Both the position numbers and the translations under genes were made by a program. From assembly GCF_011762005.1 (NCBI RefSeq), contig NZ_JAASQU010000001.1:744001-808000 (forward strand): a stretch of 64,000 nucleotides of DNA, read 5' to 3'. Shown here in pieces: positions 32,198-40,968 of this stretch (the first letter of the stretch is position 1; every line of letters begins with the position of its first letter). A model generated the notes under the pieces. The model had not been told where the DNA came from, did not search any database, and saw nothing but the letters and a program-made list of their open reading frames with translations. The DNA is from Qipengyuania flava. GTDB taxonomy: Bacteria; Pseudomonadota; Alphaproteobacteria; Sphingomonadales; Sphingomonadaceae.

Positions 32198-33183
32198 TGG
32201 ATCTCTCCGCCAAAGGTATCCCGGACTTCCTGCGGGATATTGGCCGCGAACCACTCGGCAACCGGCTGCAAGGCAGGATGGGTGAGATCGCGCTCCATCG
32301 CTTCCCATACCCGCGGAACCATTGCGAGATACCGCGCCTTGCCGTCGCGCTTCCACAGACGCGTGAATATGCCGACGATCTTTGCATTCCGCTGTGCGCC
32401 GAGGGTGGCGTAATCCGCCTCGAAATGCTTGTCCGGCCCGGCCGCCGCGCGATAGCGGTCGAGCATTTCGCGCTCGATTTCCTGCGACACGTCGCGGCGC
32501 GCATCCTGCAGCAGGCTGACGAGGTCGTAGGCCGGATGGCCCGCAAGCGCGTCCTGGAAATCGATCAACCCTTGCGTCCCCGCCGCCGCGCCGGGTTCAA
32601 GCAGCATGATGTTCTCCGCATGATAATCGCGCAGTACGGTAACACCGGATTGCTGCCGTTCGATCAGCGGGCCGAGCGCGGCTTCCCAGGCCGATCGATA
32701 GCCTTCGCCATCCACTTCCAGCCCCATAGCCGGGCAATACCATTCGACCAGCAGCAGCGCCTCGCGCAGATAGACCGCCATATCGTAGGGTGCGAAGGGC
32801 CCCGCCGGCAGACGATGCAGCCGCACCAGCGTGTCGATCGCCTCCGCATAGATTGCGCGCTCGTCCTCCGGACGCTGGTCGATCCACTCGCGCATGCGAT
32901 GGTCGCCGAAATCTTCGGTCAGCACCCATCCCTTGGGCGCGTCCTCGGCGATGACCGCGGGGGCGCGCATGCCGTTTGCATCGAGCCAGCCAGCGACGTG
33001 CAGGAAAGGCGCGGGGTCTTCATGCGGCGGCGGTGCATGCATCAGCATTGCGCTTTGCGCATTTTTCCGGAGCCTGAAATAGCGGCGAAAACTGGCATCG
33101 CCCGCGAGCGGCGCGATTTCCGCGCCTTCCCACTCGGTACCGCTCAGGAATTGGTGAATCTCGTCGAAAGGCGCATCGCTCAT
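32194..33183 (-). CDS. amgK: Anomeric MurNAc/GlcNAc kinase AmgK
   Basis: 329 residues from ATG 33183, overlapping the tsaE stop as ATGA (an ATG at 33201 would add six). It has the aminoglycoside-phosphotransferase fold with catalytic-loop DYHAENIMLL and metal-site LIDFQDALAGHPAYDL. AmgK phosphorylates MurNAc (and GlcNAc) at C1, feeding MurU. The neighbouring murU and the absence of any resistance context make this more likely than an antibiotic kinase. The function is inferred from family and context; the kinase fold itself is directly visible. Confidence 0.85.
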   Translation of the reverse strand: MSDAPFDEIHQFLSGTEWEGAEIAPLAGDASFRRYFRLRKNAQSAMLMHAPPPHEDPAPFLHVAGWLDANGMRAPAVIAEDAPKGWVLTEDFGDHRMREWIDQRPEDERAIYAEAIDTLVRLHRLPAGPFAPYDMAVYLREALLLVEWYCPAMGLEVDGEGYRSAWEAALGPLIERQQSGVTVLRDYHAENIMLLEPGAAAGTQGLIDFQDALAGHPAYDLVSLLQDARRDVSQEIEREMLDRYRAAAGPDKHFEADYATLGAQRNAKIVGIFTRLWKRDGKARYLAMVPRVWEAMERDLTHPALQPVAEWFAANIPQEVRDTFGGEIQ

Positions 33184-33623
33184 AGCCAGCGGCTTTGCCA
33201 AGATGTGCCGGGGGTTACAACGGCCTCGCGGCCATCACCCACTTTTTCCAGCGCGATTGCAAGGCAACCCGGCTCATGCGCGAACCCGCCCGCGTGATCC
33301 GGCCATTCCGCGAGCAGCACGGCGCCTTCGCGATAGTCGTCGAGGCCCAGTTCATCCGTCTCACCGGGATCGTCCAGCCGATAGAAATCGGCATGGACCA
33401 GAGGAATGCGAAGATCGTCATAGGTTTCGATGATCGTGTATGTGGGCGACGGCACTTCACCCGCATGCCCGAGCGCGGCGATGATCGCGCGCGCCAGCGT
33501 GGTCTTGCCGGTCCCCAGTGTGCCGATAAGCGCGATCACATCGCCCGGAGCGAGTTTTTCAGCGATTCGCTGCCCCAAAGCGTCCATCGCGGCCAGATCG
33601 GGCAAGGCCAAGGCCATCGTCAT
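33180..33623 (-). CDS. tsaE: tRNA threonylcarbamoyladenosine synthesis ATPase TsaE
   Basis: 147 residues. TsaE is the P-loop ATPase of the TsaBDE complex that makes t6A at position 37 of ANN-reading tRNAs. Walker A is GTLGTGKTT, and the family's VPSPTYTIIETY and HADFYRLDD strings follow. Both ends overlap neighbours as ATGA (divL before, amgK after). No other tsa gene is present in the window. Confidence 0.95.
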   Translation of the reverse strand: MTMALALPDLAAMDALGQRIAEKLAPGDVIALIGTLGTGKTTLARAIIAALGHAGEVPSPTYTIIETYDDLRIPLVHADFYRLDDPGETDELGLDDYREGAVLLAEWPDHAGGFAHEPGCLAIALEKVGDGREAVVTPGTSWQSRWL

Positions 33624-35965
33624 GGCAGGATGATCGTCGCGGTCGTGCCGCTGTTCTTGCGGCTGCGGATCTCAAGCGTACCGCCATGCGCTTCGATCAG
33701 CTGGCGCGCCAACGGAATGCCCAGCCCGTGGCGCCGTTCGATGCCCTTGCCATCGGGTGCCATGCGAATGCCTTCGAGCGCACGCGCGAGCTCGTGCTGG
33801 CTCATACCTTGCCCATTGTCCGAGATGACGATCCGCGTCTCGTCCCGCTTGCGACCGATATCGATCGCGATGCGGCCTCCGCGCGGCGTCCCGTTGATCG
33901 CATTGTCGAGCAATTGCGAGATCGCCCGCCGCAATTGGTGTGGATCGGCCAGCACCACCTTGTCCGGATTGCCATTGAGATCGAGCGTGAGCCCGCCGTC
34001 GAGAATGCGGCGCTCCTGCTTGCGCACGATCTGGGTAATGAAAGGCAGCAGTTCGAACTTGCTTTCGCGCAGCGGCATCAGGCCCGCTTCGGACTGCGAC
34101 AGGTCCAGCACATTCTCCACCTGTTCGGTCAGCTTGCCGACCGACAGCGCGATCGCCTGCGCATACTCCTTCGCCTGGGGTGTCAGTTCCCCGGCGATGC
34201 CGCTGGTCAGCAGTTCGGCGAACCCGCCGATCGAGGTCAACGGGGTGCGGAACTCATAGCTCATATTGGCAAGGAAGCGCGTCATCACCGCGTCCGCCTC
34301 TTCCAATGCACGGTTGCGTTCGCGCAGCGCTTCTTCGGCCTGGCGCGAGGCGGTCACGTCGAGAACGGTGAGCATGCCGTTCCCGTCTGGCAGCGGCACC
34401 CCGGCAAAGTCGAGCGTGCGGCCATCTGCCAGCTCGATCCGGCCGTCGCTCTTCCGGCGATCGAGTGTCGCCGCGCGAATTACCTGATTGAGCCGCGAGA
34501 TAGCCGATTGATCGGCAAGGTTCTGTGAAATGGCGCGCAACAGGTCTTCGGCCTGCGGATGCCCGTCGAGCACTTCGGGATCGATACCCCAGGCGCCGGG
34601 AAACCCGCGGTTCCACAGCTCGAGATGGCCGTCTGGCGCAAATACGGCGAGCGCTTCGAAAAGATTGTCGAAAGTGGCCGTGCGGGTGCGCAGCAGCGTG
34701 TCGCGCGTGGCCGACAAGGCGAGTTGCTCGGTCCTGTCTTCGGCGATCATCACGAGACCGCCATCGGGCAAGGGTTGCGCGATGACGCGAAGATGCGTGC
34801 TGTCGGACAGCGACCAGGCTTCCTCGTGCGGTTCGTCGCGCTGGAACCACTCGGCCAGCTCGTTGCGCCACGCAGGGAAATCGCGAACCTCGGGAATGCG
34901 GCCGTTTTCGCGCGCGATCAGCAGCATCTGCTCGAACGTGGTGCGCTCATTGACCACCCCGGGCGGCAGCGAGAACACCCGGTGATAGGGCTGGTTGGCG
35001 AAGGTCATGCGATGCGCCGCATCGAACTGCGCGACACCGATAGAAAGCTGGTCGAGCATCGAACGTTGCGCTTCGCGGAAGGCGCGGAATTCGCGTGCCT
35101 GCTCTTCCATTTCCTCGATATCGACCGCGTAGCCTGCAATCCCTTCGCCCATCAGCGGAAGATCGGTGACCCGGATGGTACGCCGTGCGCGGTCGATCGT
35201 GGCGCTGAGGATGCGCTCGATCGGCTGGCGGCGATCGGCTGCCTGCTGCGCGACTTCGGCAGCGGTCCTGCCATTCACCGTTTCGACCAGTTCGACCTGG
35301 TCGGAAACAACCTGATCCGCGCTTTCCGCACCCACGGCAGCGACATAGGCCTGGTTGACCAGACGGAGCTGCATGTCCGCGCCGCGGAACCACATCGGCA
35401 TCGGCGCTGCTTCGATCAGGCCTACCAAGGCACCGAAATCCTCGCGCGCACGCGCGGCTTCTTCGCGTAGATGCGAAAGTTCTGCCTGGCTGTCGCTGAA
35501 GTCGAAGATCCAGATCAATGCCGCACCGCCGGGCGAAACTGCCGGGTCGGCCAGCGAACCCTGCATCGCCAGCGATTTTCCCGAGCTGGGCGAAACGGTC
35601 AGCGCCATGCGGAAAGGCTTGGCGGTCTTCTGCGTTCGCCGGACGTGCTGGTTCAGCTCGTCCACCTGATCTTCGCTCAGTCCGCGCCCATCGCTACCCG
35701 CGAGCTCGCTAAGATATTCGGGCACGCGATCGAGTCCGATCCAGCGAGCCAGCCGCTCGGGCGCCTCGATCCGTCCGTCTGCCCTGACCAGCAAAGGGAT
35801 GGCCGGGCCCTCTTCGATCAGGCGCGACAGCCGCTGTGCGGTCTTGCGTGCGGCCACCGATTTCTGCTCGCGCGTGCTGGCGCGCAGCATGACCCACACC
35901 GCGCCCGCGGTCCACAATGCCAGCAGGAGGCCGAAGACGGCCAGCAGTGCGGGTGAAATTTCCAT
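33620..35965 (-). CDS. divL: DivL-type cell-cycle pseudokinase (tyrosine in place of the phospho-histidine)
   Basis: 781 residues from ATG 35965. One N-terminal membrane helix (about 3-27) is followed by PAS-like sensor modules (about 40-540), a HisKA dimerisation helix pair (about 555-625) and a HATPase_c domain (about 665-781). The H-box reads FLANMSYEFRTPL: the residue that should be histidine is Tyr570. The ATP-site boxes remain (LLDNAINGTPRGG, DNGQGMS, HGLGIPLARQL). In Caulobacter DivL has tyrosine at the same place (Tyr550) and acts as an allosteric partner of CckA and DivK in the CtrA pathway. That role here is inferred. Location between ahcY and tsaE matches the alphaproteobacterial arrangement. 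Two hairpins precede it. Confidence 0.9.
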   Translation of the reverse strand: MEISPALLAVFGLLLALWTAGAVWVMLRASTREQKSVAARKTAQRLSRLIEEGPAIPLLVRADGRIEAPERLARWIGLDRVPEYLSELAGSDGRGLSEDQVDELNQHVRRTQKTAKPFRMALTVSPSSGKSLAMQGSLADPAVSPGGAALIWIFDFSDSQAELSHLREEAARAREDFGALVGLIEAAPMPMWFRGADMQLRLVNQAYVAAVGAESADQVVSDQVELVETVNGRTAAEVAQQAADRRQPIERILSATIDRARRTIRVTDLPLMGEGIAGYAVDIEEMEEQAREFRAFREAQRSMLDQLSIGVAQFDAAHRMTFANQPYHRVFSLPPGVVNERTTFEQMLLIARENGRIPEVRDFPAWRNELAEWFQRDEPHEEAWSLSDSTHLRVIAQPLPDGGLVMIAEDRTEQLALSATRDTLLRTRTATFDNLFEALAVFAPDGHLELWNRGFPGAWGIDPEVLDGHPQAEDLLRAISQNLADQSAISRLNQVIRAATLDRRKSDGRIELADGRTLDFAGVPLPDGNGMLTVLDVTASRQAEEALRERNRALEEADAVMTRFLANMSYEFRTPLTSIGGFAELLTSGIAGELTPQAKEYAQAIALSVGKLTEQVENVLDLSQSEAGLMPLRESKFELLPFITQIVRKQERRILDGGLTLDLNGNPDKVVLADPHQLRRAISQLLDNAINGTPRGGRIAIDIGRKRDETRIVISDNGQGMSQHELARALEGIRMAPDGKGIERRHGLGIPLARQLIEAHGGTLEIRSRKNSGTTATIILP

Positions 35966-35984
35966 CACCCGCCAGCTATGCGGA

Positions 35985-36015
35985 CGCGCGCGGGGATGCA
36001 ATGCCCCCGCGCGCG
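35985..36015 (-). promoter_or_regulatory. GC-rich hairpin in the ahcY-divL gap
   Basis: A perfect 11-bp stem of alternating G and C (35985-35995 with 36005-36015) closes a 9-base loop containing ATGCAATG, 20 bases before the divL start. It lacks a T-tract on the minus strand. It may cut transcription down, protect the ahcY 3' end, or affect divL translation. Confidence 0.45.
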
Positions 36016-36039
36016 ATCACGCACGCTATTCGTGCGATC
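36016..36039 (-). promoter_or_regulatory. Second hairpin after the ahcY stop
   Basis: CGCACG (36020-36025) pairs with CGTGCG (36031-36036) over a 5-base loop. Three further pairs (GAT/ATC) follow beyond a bulged A, eight bases after the ahcY stop. It adjoins the 11-bp hairpin, so the whole gap is structured. Confidence 0.35.
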
Positions 36040-36047
36040 GGTGCAGC

Positions 36048-37454
36048 TCAGTAGCGGTAATGTTCCGGCTTGAACGGGCCATCGACCGGGACACCGATGT
36101 AGTCGGCCTGCTTCTGGCTGAGCTTGGTGAGCTTCACGCCGAGCTTGTCGAGATGCAGCGCGGCGACCTTTTCGTCGAGGTGCTTGGGCAGAACATAGAC
36201 GTCGTTCTTATATTCATCGCCCTTGGTCCACAGTTCGATCTGCGCCAGCGTCTGGTTGGTGAAGCTGAAGCTCATCACGAAGCTGGGGTGCCCCGTGGCG
36301 CAGGACAGGTTCACCAACCGGCCCTTGCCCAGCACGATGATTTCCTTGCCGTCGGGGAACTTCACCAGGTCGGTGCCCGGCTTGAGTTCGTTCCATTCGT
36401 AATTGTCGAGCGCCGAGATCTGGATCTCGCTGTCGAAATGGCCGATGTTGCAGACGATTGCCTTGTCCTTCATCGCCTTCATGTGTTCGGCGGTGATGAC
36501 GTGCTCGTTGCCCGTCGCGGTGCAGAATATGTCGGCGACCTTGACCGCTTCTTCCATCGTCACGACCTCGAAACCGTCCATCGCCGCCTGCAGCGCGCAG
36601 ATCGGGTCGACTTCGGTGACGAGCACGCGCGCGCCGCCATTGCGCAGCGACTGCGCCGAGCCCTTGCCGACGTCGCCGAAGCCGGCGACACAGGCGACCT
36701 TGCCCGACAGCATCACGTCGGTCGCACGGCGGATCGCATCGACCAGCGACTCACGGCACCCGTAGAGATTGTCGAACTTCGACTTGGTCACGCTGTCGTT
36801 CACATTGATCGCGGGGAAGGGCAGTTTGCCCTGCTTGGCGAGGTGATAGAGACGGTGGACGCCGGTGGTGGTTTCTTCGGACACGCCGACGATGTTCTTG
36901 ACCGACTTGGTCAGGTAGCCCGGCTTGGCGGCGACGAAGGCCTTGAGCGCGCGCTGGAATTCGATTTCCTCGGCATTCTGCGGTTCGGGGAGTTCCTCGC
37001 CCGCCTCGATGCGCGCGCCCCACAGCGCGAACATGGTGGCATCGCCGCCATCGTCGAGAATGATGTTGGCGGTACGGTCCGCATCGTCCTCATTCGACCA
37101 GTCGAAGATTCGGCCGACGTAGTCCCAATAGTCCGACAGGCTCTCGCCCTTGATCGCAAATACGGGAATGTCCTGCGCCGCAATAGCCGCGGCGGCGTGA
37201 TCCTGCGTCGAGAAGATGTTGCATGTCGCCCAGCGCACGTCGGCGCCCAATGCGACCAGCGTCTCGATCAGCACGGCGGTCTGAATCGTCATGTGCAGCG
37301 AACCGGTTATGCGCGCGCCCTTCAGCGGCTTGTCGGCATATTCCTCGCGCAGCGCCATCAGGCCCGGCATTTCGGTTTCGGCAATGGCGATTTCATCGCG
37401 GCCGTATTTGGCCAGCGCAATGTCCTTGATGACGTAATCGGTGAATTCGGCCAC
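36048..37454 (-). CDS. ahcY: Adenosylhomocysteinase
   Basis: 468 residues from GTG 37454, with GAGGA nine bases upstream. It hydrolyses S-adenosylhomocysteine to homocysteine and adenosine, clearing the product of methyl transfer. The NAD-binding motif [32 protein letters not shown] and the C-terminal KPEHYRY are standard. The long bacterial form (with the extra ~40-residue insertion) fits this length. It is the first gene of the minus-strand array and is divergent from a peroxiredoxin across a 216-base gap. I see no recognisable SAH riboswitch in that gap. Confidence 0.97.
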   Translation of the reverse strand: MAEFTDYVIKDIALAKYGRDEIAIAETEMPGLMALREEYADKPLKGARITGSLHMTIQTAVLIETLVALGADVRWATCNIFSTQDHAAAAIAAQDIPVFAIKGESLSDYWDYVGRIFDWSNEDDADRTANIILDDGGDATMFALWGARIEAGEELPEPQNAEEIEFQRALKAFVAAKPGYLTKSVKNIVGVSEETTTGVHRLYHLAKQGKLPFPAINVNDSVTKSKFDNLYGCRESLVDAIRRATDVMLSGKVACVAGFGDVGKGSAQSLRNGGARVLVTEVDPICALQAAMDGFEVVTMEEAVKVADIFCTATGNEHVITAEHMKAMKDKAIVCNIGHFDSEIQISALDNYEWNELKPGTDLVKFPDGKEIIVLGKGRLVNLSCATGHPSFVMSFSFTNQTLAQIELWTKGDEYKNDVYVLPKHLDEKVAALHLDKLGVKLTKLSQKQADYIGVPVDGPFKPEHYRY

Positions 37455-37522
37455 GTGATGTTCCTCAATCTGTCGGTAAAGGCGGCTACGCGCGAGACAG
37501 TCGCAGCCGGATAATGGCGCCG

Positions 37523-37551
37523 CCCCTAGACTGCCCTCACCGGGAGAGCAA
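37523..37551 (-). promoter_or_regulatory. Candidate promoter of ahcY
   Basis: Read on the minus strand, TTGCTC (37551-37546), 17-base spacer, TAGGGG (37528-37523). It lies about 70 bases upstream of the GTG start in the largest intergenic gap of the window. The -10 match is weak. Confidence 0.3.
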
Positions 37552-37670
37552 CATTGCCCCGGCCCACCGGGTGGATGCGCGCGATGGTTCGCAGCGATCT
37601 ACGGGGAGCTTGCACCACGCCCCACGGCATCCTAGGTCACACCGCAGACGGGAAAGACGGAGTTTCGAAC

Positions 37671-38150
37671 ATGACGATTTCGGTGGGCGACAAGCTGCCC
37701 GATGTGAAGCTGGTCAAGGCGACCGAAGGTGGACCCGAGCAGGTCAGCTCGAGCGAGTATTTCAAGGGCAAGAAGATCGCCCTGTTTTCGGTCCCGGGCG
37801 CATTCACGCCGACCTGTTCGGCGCGTCACCTGCCCGGCTACGTCGAGAAGGCGGAAGACCTCAAGGCCAAGGGTGTCGACGAGATCGTGGCGACCGCGGT
37901 GAATGACGCATTCGTCATGGGCGCGTGGAAGAGCGCCGCTGGATCGGACGACATCACCATGCTTGCGGACGGCAATGGCGATTTCGCCGAAGCCGTGGGA
38001 CTTACCATGGATGGTTCGGGCTTCGGTCTCGGCAAGCGCGGCCAGCGCTATTCGATGGTGGTGGAAGACGGTGTCGTGACGCAGCTCAATGTCGAAGCGC
38101 CGGGCGATTTCTCGGTTTCCAGCGCGGAACACATGCTCGGCCAGATGTAA
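37671..38150 (+). CDS. Peroxiredoxin, Prx5/AhpE-like
   Basis: 159 residues from ATG 37671. The peroxidatic cysteine sits in PGAFTPTCSARHLPGY (PxxxTxxC). The rest (VNDAFVMGAW, DGNGDFAEAVGL, RGQRYSMVVEDGVV) is typical of the Prx5 family, which reduces H2O2 and organic peroxides using glutaredoxin or thioredoxin. An in-frame ATG 39 codons earlier is rejected because the family begins at MTISVGDKLPDV. A strong terminator follows, and the next gene is convergent. Confidence 0.95.
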   Translation: MTISVGDKLPDVKLVKATEGGPEQVSSSEYFKGKKIALFSVPGAFTPTCSARHLPGYVEKAEDLKAKGVDEIVATAVNDAFVMGAWKSAAGSDDITMLADGNGDFAEAVGLTMDGSGFGLGKRGQRYSMVVEDGVVTQLNVEAPGDFSVSSAEHMLGQM

Positions 38151-38179
38151 AACGGGGCCATCGGCCTCGGTAGCAAGCG

Positions 38180-38215
38180 AAAGCCCCGACCGGCATGGCG
38201 CCGAGCGGGGCTTTT
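38180..38215. terminator. Intrinsic terminator after peroxiredoxin gene
   Basis: AAAGCCCCG (38180-38188) pairs with CGGGGCTTT (38206-38214), with an inner CGGC/GCCG stem, followed by a short T run. The A-rich left flank means it could also work for the convergent folE. Confidence 0.75.
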
Positions 38216-38252
38216 CGTTGCGGGCCGACAGCGTCTGCCTTTGCGGCCTTGC

Positions 38253-38864
38253 CTAGCCGTAGCCCATAAGGCTGAGCACTTCCTTGCGGCTGCGCTGGTC
38301 GTCGAGGAAGGTCCCCATCATGCGGCTGGTAATCATCCCCACACCCGGCGTGCGGACACCGCGCGCGGTCATGCAGCTGTGCGATGCCTCGATCACCACC
38401 GCCACGCCCTGCGGCTGGAGATTCTCCCAGATACAATCGGCCACTTCGGCGGTCAGGCGTTCCTGCACCTGCAGCCGACGGGCGAAGCCGTGCAACACCC
38501 GCGCAAGCTTGGAAATGCCGACGACACGGTCATTGGGCAGATAGGCGATCGCAGCCTTGCCGATGATCGGCGCCATGTGGTGTTCGCAATGCGACTGGAA
38601 CGGGATATCCTTCAACAGAACGATCTCGTTGTAGCCGCCGACCTCTTCGAATACCCGGTCCAGATGCACCGCAGGGTCCTCGGTATAGCCGATGCAATAC
38701 TCCTTCCACGCGCGCGCGACACGCTTGGGAGTATCGAGCAGCCCTTCGCGCTCCGGGTCGTCCCCAGTCCATTCGATAAGCGTGCGAATGGCGTCCTGCA
38801 CGTGCTCCGGAACCGGCGGCTTGCCGCGCGGATCGTCCTCGTCGGGGCCCACTAGGCTGCTCAC
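38253..38864 (-). CDS. folE: GTP cyclohydrolase I
   Basis: 203 residues from GTG 38864, overlapping the stop of the phospholipase-D gene as GTGA. FolE opens GTP to dihydroneopterin triphosphate, the first step to folate and pterins. Zinc and catalytic residues are in SHCEHHMAPI and HSCMTARGVRTPG, and FARRLQVQERLT is also typical. The open frame upstream is antisense-like and would lie wholly inside the preceding gene, so the GTG is preferred. Confidence 0.96.
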   Translation of the reverse strand: MSSLVGPDEDDPRGKPPVPEHVQDAIRTLIEWTGDDPEREGLLDTPKRVARAWKEYCIGYTEDPAVHLDRVFEEVGGYNEIVLLKDIPFQSHCEHHMAPIIGKAAIAYLPNDRVVGISKLARVLHGFARRLQVQERLTAEVADCIWENLQPQGVAVVIEASHSCMTARGVRTPGVGMITSRMMGTFLDDQRSRKEVLSLMGYG

Positions 38865-40402
38865 GTCTGCTTGATCCTCCTGAACTTTTCGCGAAACCGC
38901 GCGAGCTTGCTCCCTTCGCGGAAAAGGCCGCCCTTTGCAAACGGCTCGAACATGTCCTCGGGATCTTCCGGATCGAGCAAGGCGCTTTCGGCCAGCTTCT
39001 GCTCCACATCGTTCAGCTCTGGCGGATGGTATCGTACGAGGTTGCGTCCGCCCTCGGTACACGCATGGTCAATGAGGCAAGCCATCGACCCGTGCTTTTC
39101 GAGCAATTCGGGCACCTCTTCGGGTTCGAGACCGCAGTGTTCCGCGAGCAAGGAATACCGCAACGCCGCGATCCCCTCACGCGCGTGCTCATTGCCGGGG
39201 CGCGTCGCATCGATGAACACGTCGCATTCGCTATCGAGACCCATCGAGCGGTTGTTGAGATTGGCTGAACCGATCCGCAGAACCTCGTCATCGACGACCA
39301 TGATCTTCGCATGGACATAAATCGGCGTTGCGCCCGTCAGCGGCGACCAGATCGTGAAGCATCCCTTGGTATCCGCTTCCTGTATCGCCCGCACGAGTTC
39401 GGCACGGGCGTGGTCCATCGCCTGCTGTTCGAGCCAGCCATCCGCATGGCTGGGATGCACGATCACGATCTCGGGAGGGTTGTCCTCCTGCAGCCGAGCG
39501 ATGATCGCCTCGGCGATGGAGCGCGAGGCGAAATACTGGCTTTCGGCATATATGAAGCGCTTCGCCGCACCGATCTGGTCGAGATAGAGGCGCTCGATTT
39601 CGTTCACCGCATCCCAGTCGCGATAAGCTGCTCGCGTCCGTGCGATGCCGATCTCGACATTCTCGAATTGCGGCTCGAGCGCTTCGGGCCAAGGGCTTCC
39701 GGGTGCTTCCTCCACCTCAGGCAGGCAACTACCCCCGGCACAGGTCCAGCGATCGTCCCCCAGTTCCGCCAGCGCAGTGGCGATGTCACCTTCCATCATC
39801 ATCGCCGCATCGTGCCATGGGCCGTATTGAAGTCCGTGCGGAGTCTTGCGGCGCGGATCGTTTTCCTTGTGTTCGCGCGTATCCCAGCGCTGGTCAGTCA
39901 TGTCGATACCGCCGCATACCGTGACCTTGTTGTCGAGCACGGCGATCTTCTGGTGATGCGTACACCCGACGGGATGCGCGGTATCGAAGCGGAAATTGAT
40001 ACGCCGGTGTCGTACCCAGCGCGCCAGATCCCACCACATCGAAGCACGGCCGATGGTGGATAGCGCGCCCACGCTCCATTTGAGAATGCGGATGTCGAGC
40101 TTCTTGCGATGGCGTGCGAGCCAAGCGATGAAGCTGCCCAGCCTTGCCGGATAGCCGCGTTTCCACGCGCGCTGCCACCATCGCCTGCCACGTTGCAGAT
40201 GAATGCGTGTGTCGAAATCCCACCCGATCAGCAGGATCCGGCGCCGCGAATTGAGCATCGCCTCCTGCATGAATGCGAAATAGTCCGCAGCGTCGACGAT
40301 CACGCTCGCGCGCGAAGCTCGAGCATAACGCCAGACACCCGGTTCGACCGAAGGCTCCAGACCCGAGGTACGGCTCGGATCGCCGCTCTTGTCCGCACCC
40401 AT
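38861..40402 (-). CDS. Phospholipase D family enzyme
   Basis: 513 residues. Two HKD catalytic motifs are present: HHQKIAVLDNKVTVCGG (about one third in) and HAKIMVVDDEVLRIGSANLN. There is no membrane helix, in contrast to classical cardiolipin synthase ClsA, and the C-terminal region is acidic. It could be a soluble phospholipase D or a ClsB/ClsC-like phosphatidyltransferase; sequence alone does not decide. It overlaps folE by GTGA and lies 21 bases downstream of a hemerythrin gene, so the three may form one operon. Confidence 0.88.
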   Translation of the reverse strand: MGADKSGDPSRTSGLEPSVEPGVWRYARASRASVIVDAADYFAFMQEAMLNSRRRILLIGWDFDTRIHLQRGRRWWQRAWKRGYPARLGSFIAWLARHRKKLDIRILKWSVGALSTIGRASMWWDLARWVRHRRINFRFDTAHPVGCTHHQKIAVLDNKVTVCGGIDMTDQRWDTREHKENDPRRKTPHGLQYGPWHDAAMMMEGDIATALAELGDDRWTCAGGSCLPEVEEAPGSPWPEALEPQFENVEIGIARTRAAYRDWDAVNEIERLYLDQIGAAKRFIYAESQYFASRSIAEAIIARLQEDNPPEIVIVHPSHADGWLEQQAMDHARAELVRAIQEADTKGCFTIWSPLTGATPIYVHAKIMVVDDEVLRIGSANLNNRSMGLDSECDVFIDATRPGNEHAREGIAALRYSLLAEHCGLEPEEVPELLEKHGSMACLIDHACTEGGRNLVRYHPPELNDVEQKLAESALLDPEDPEDMFEPFAKGGLFREGSKLARFREKFRRIKQT

Positions 40403-40423
40403 TTCGCCTGCCCCCCGCCAGCC

Positions 40424-40915
40424 CTATTCTTTCGCGTCTTCCTTCTTTTCCGGCGTGACTTCGGCTTCCGCCATCTCCTTGTCCTTTCGCCGGTCGAAGA
40501 CCTGCTCCATGTGCTTCATATCGTCCTTGTCGAGATACTGCTCGAAATCGGGGAAATGGTCCTCTTCTTCCTCGTCGATGTGATGACGATACTGGTGCTC
40601 GAAGGTCTTGAACTTCGTCAGCCAGCCGCCCTCGGACATGTCGGTCGCAGCGAGGTCGTTCAGTGCCTCGTCGATCTCGTGGTGTTCGGCGACCGAGTGC
40701 CGGGTCTCACCCGTGGTCGGAGGCTTGCGAAGCATGGTGGAATAGAGCGCTTGCTCTTCGGCGGCGGCGTGGCTCTTGAGCTCTTTCGTCAACTCTTCGA
40801 ACAGCGATTGCCGATCAGGGCTATCACCGGTCGTTTCGAGCAGCTTGTCGAGCAGTTCGCGATGGCGGTCGTGATCTTCTTTGAGTCGCTCGAAGATTTC
40901 AGTGGCGTCGGTCAT
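40424..40915 (-). CDS. Hemerythrin-domain protein
   Basis: 163 residues. A four-helix-bundle hemerythrin-like domain with iron-ligand histidines in EDHDRHRELL, KSHAAAEEQALYS, VAEHHEIDEAL and EHQYRHHIDEEEEDHF. The spacing of the last group is that of the HHE family. A charged tail of about 40 residues rich in Lys, Glu and Asp ends the protein. Such proteins bind O2 or NO, or handle iron and redox stress. AAGGAGA eight bases before ATG 40915 is the strongest ribosome site in this part of the window. It heads a run with the PLD enzyme and folE. Confidence 0.9.
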   Translation of the reverse strand: MTDATEIFERLKEDHDRHRELLDKLLETTGDSPDRQSLFEELTKELKSHAAAEEQALYSTMLRKPPTTGETRHSVAEHHEIDEALNDLAATDMSEGGWLTKFKTFEHQYRHHIDEEEEDHFPDFEQYLDKDDMKHMEQVFDRRKDKEMAEAEVTPEKKEDAKE

Positions 40916-40968
40916 GGGTTCGATCTCCTTTGACCAATGAACCTGTCAGCAGGGCGCGGGTTCCGCTC

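Noticed and set aside
32194..33183. Aminoglycoside resistance kinase
   Set aside because: The fold is shared, but coupling to a MurU-type transferase points to wall recycling; no resistance-island context.
37455..37670. SAH or SAM riboswitch before ahcY
   Set aside because: The gap was read on both strands. I could not match a known SAH/SAM aptamer core, only a possible promoter.
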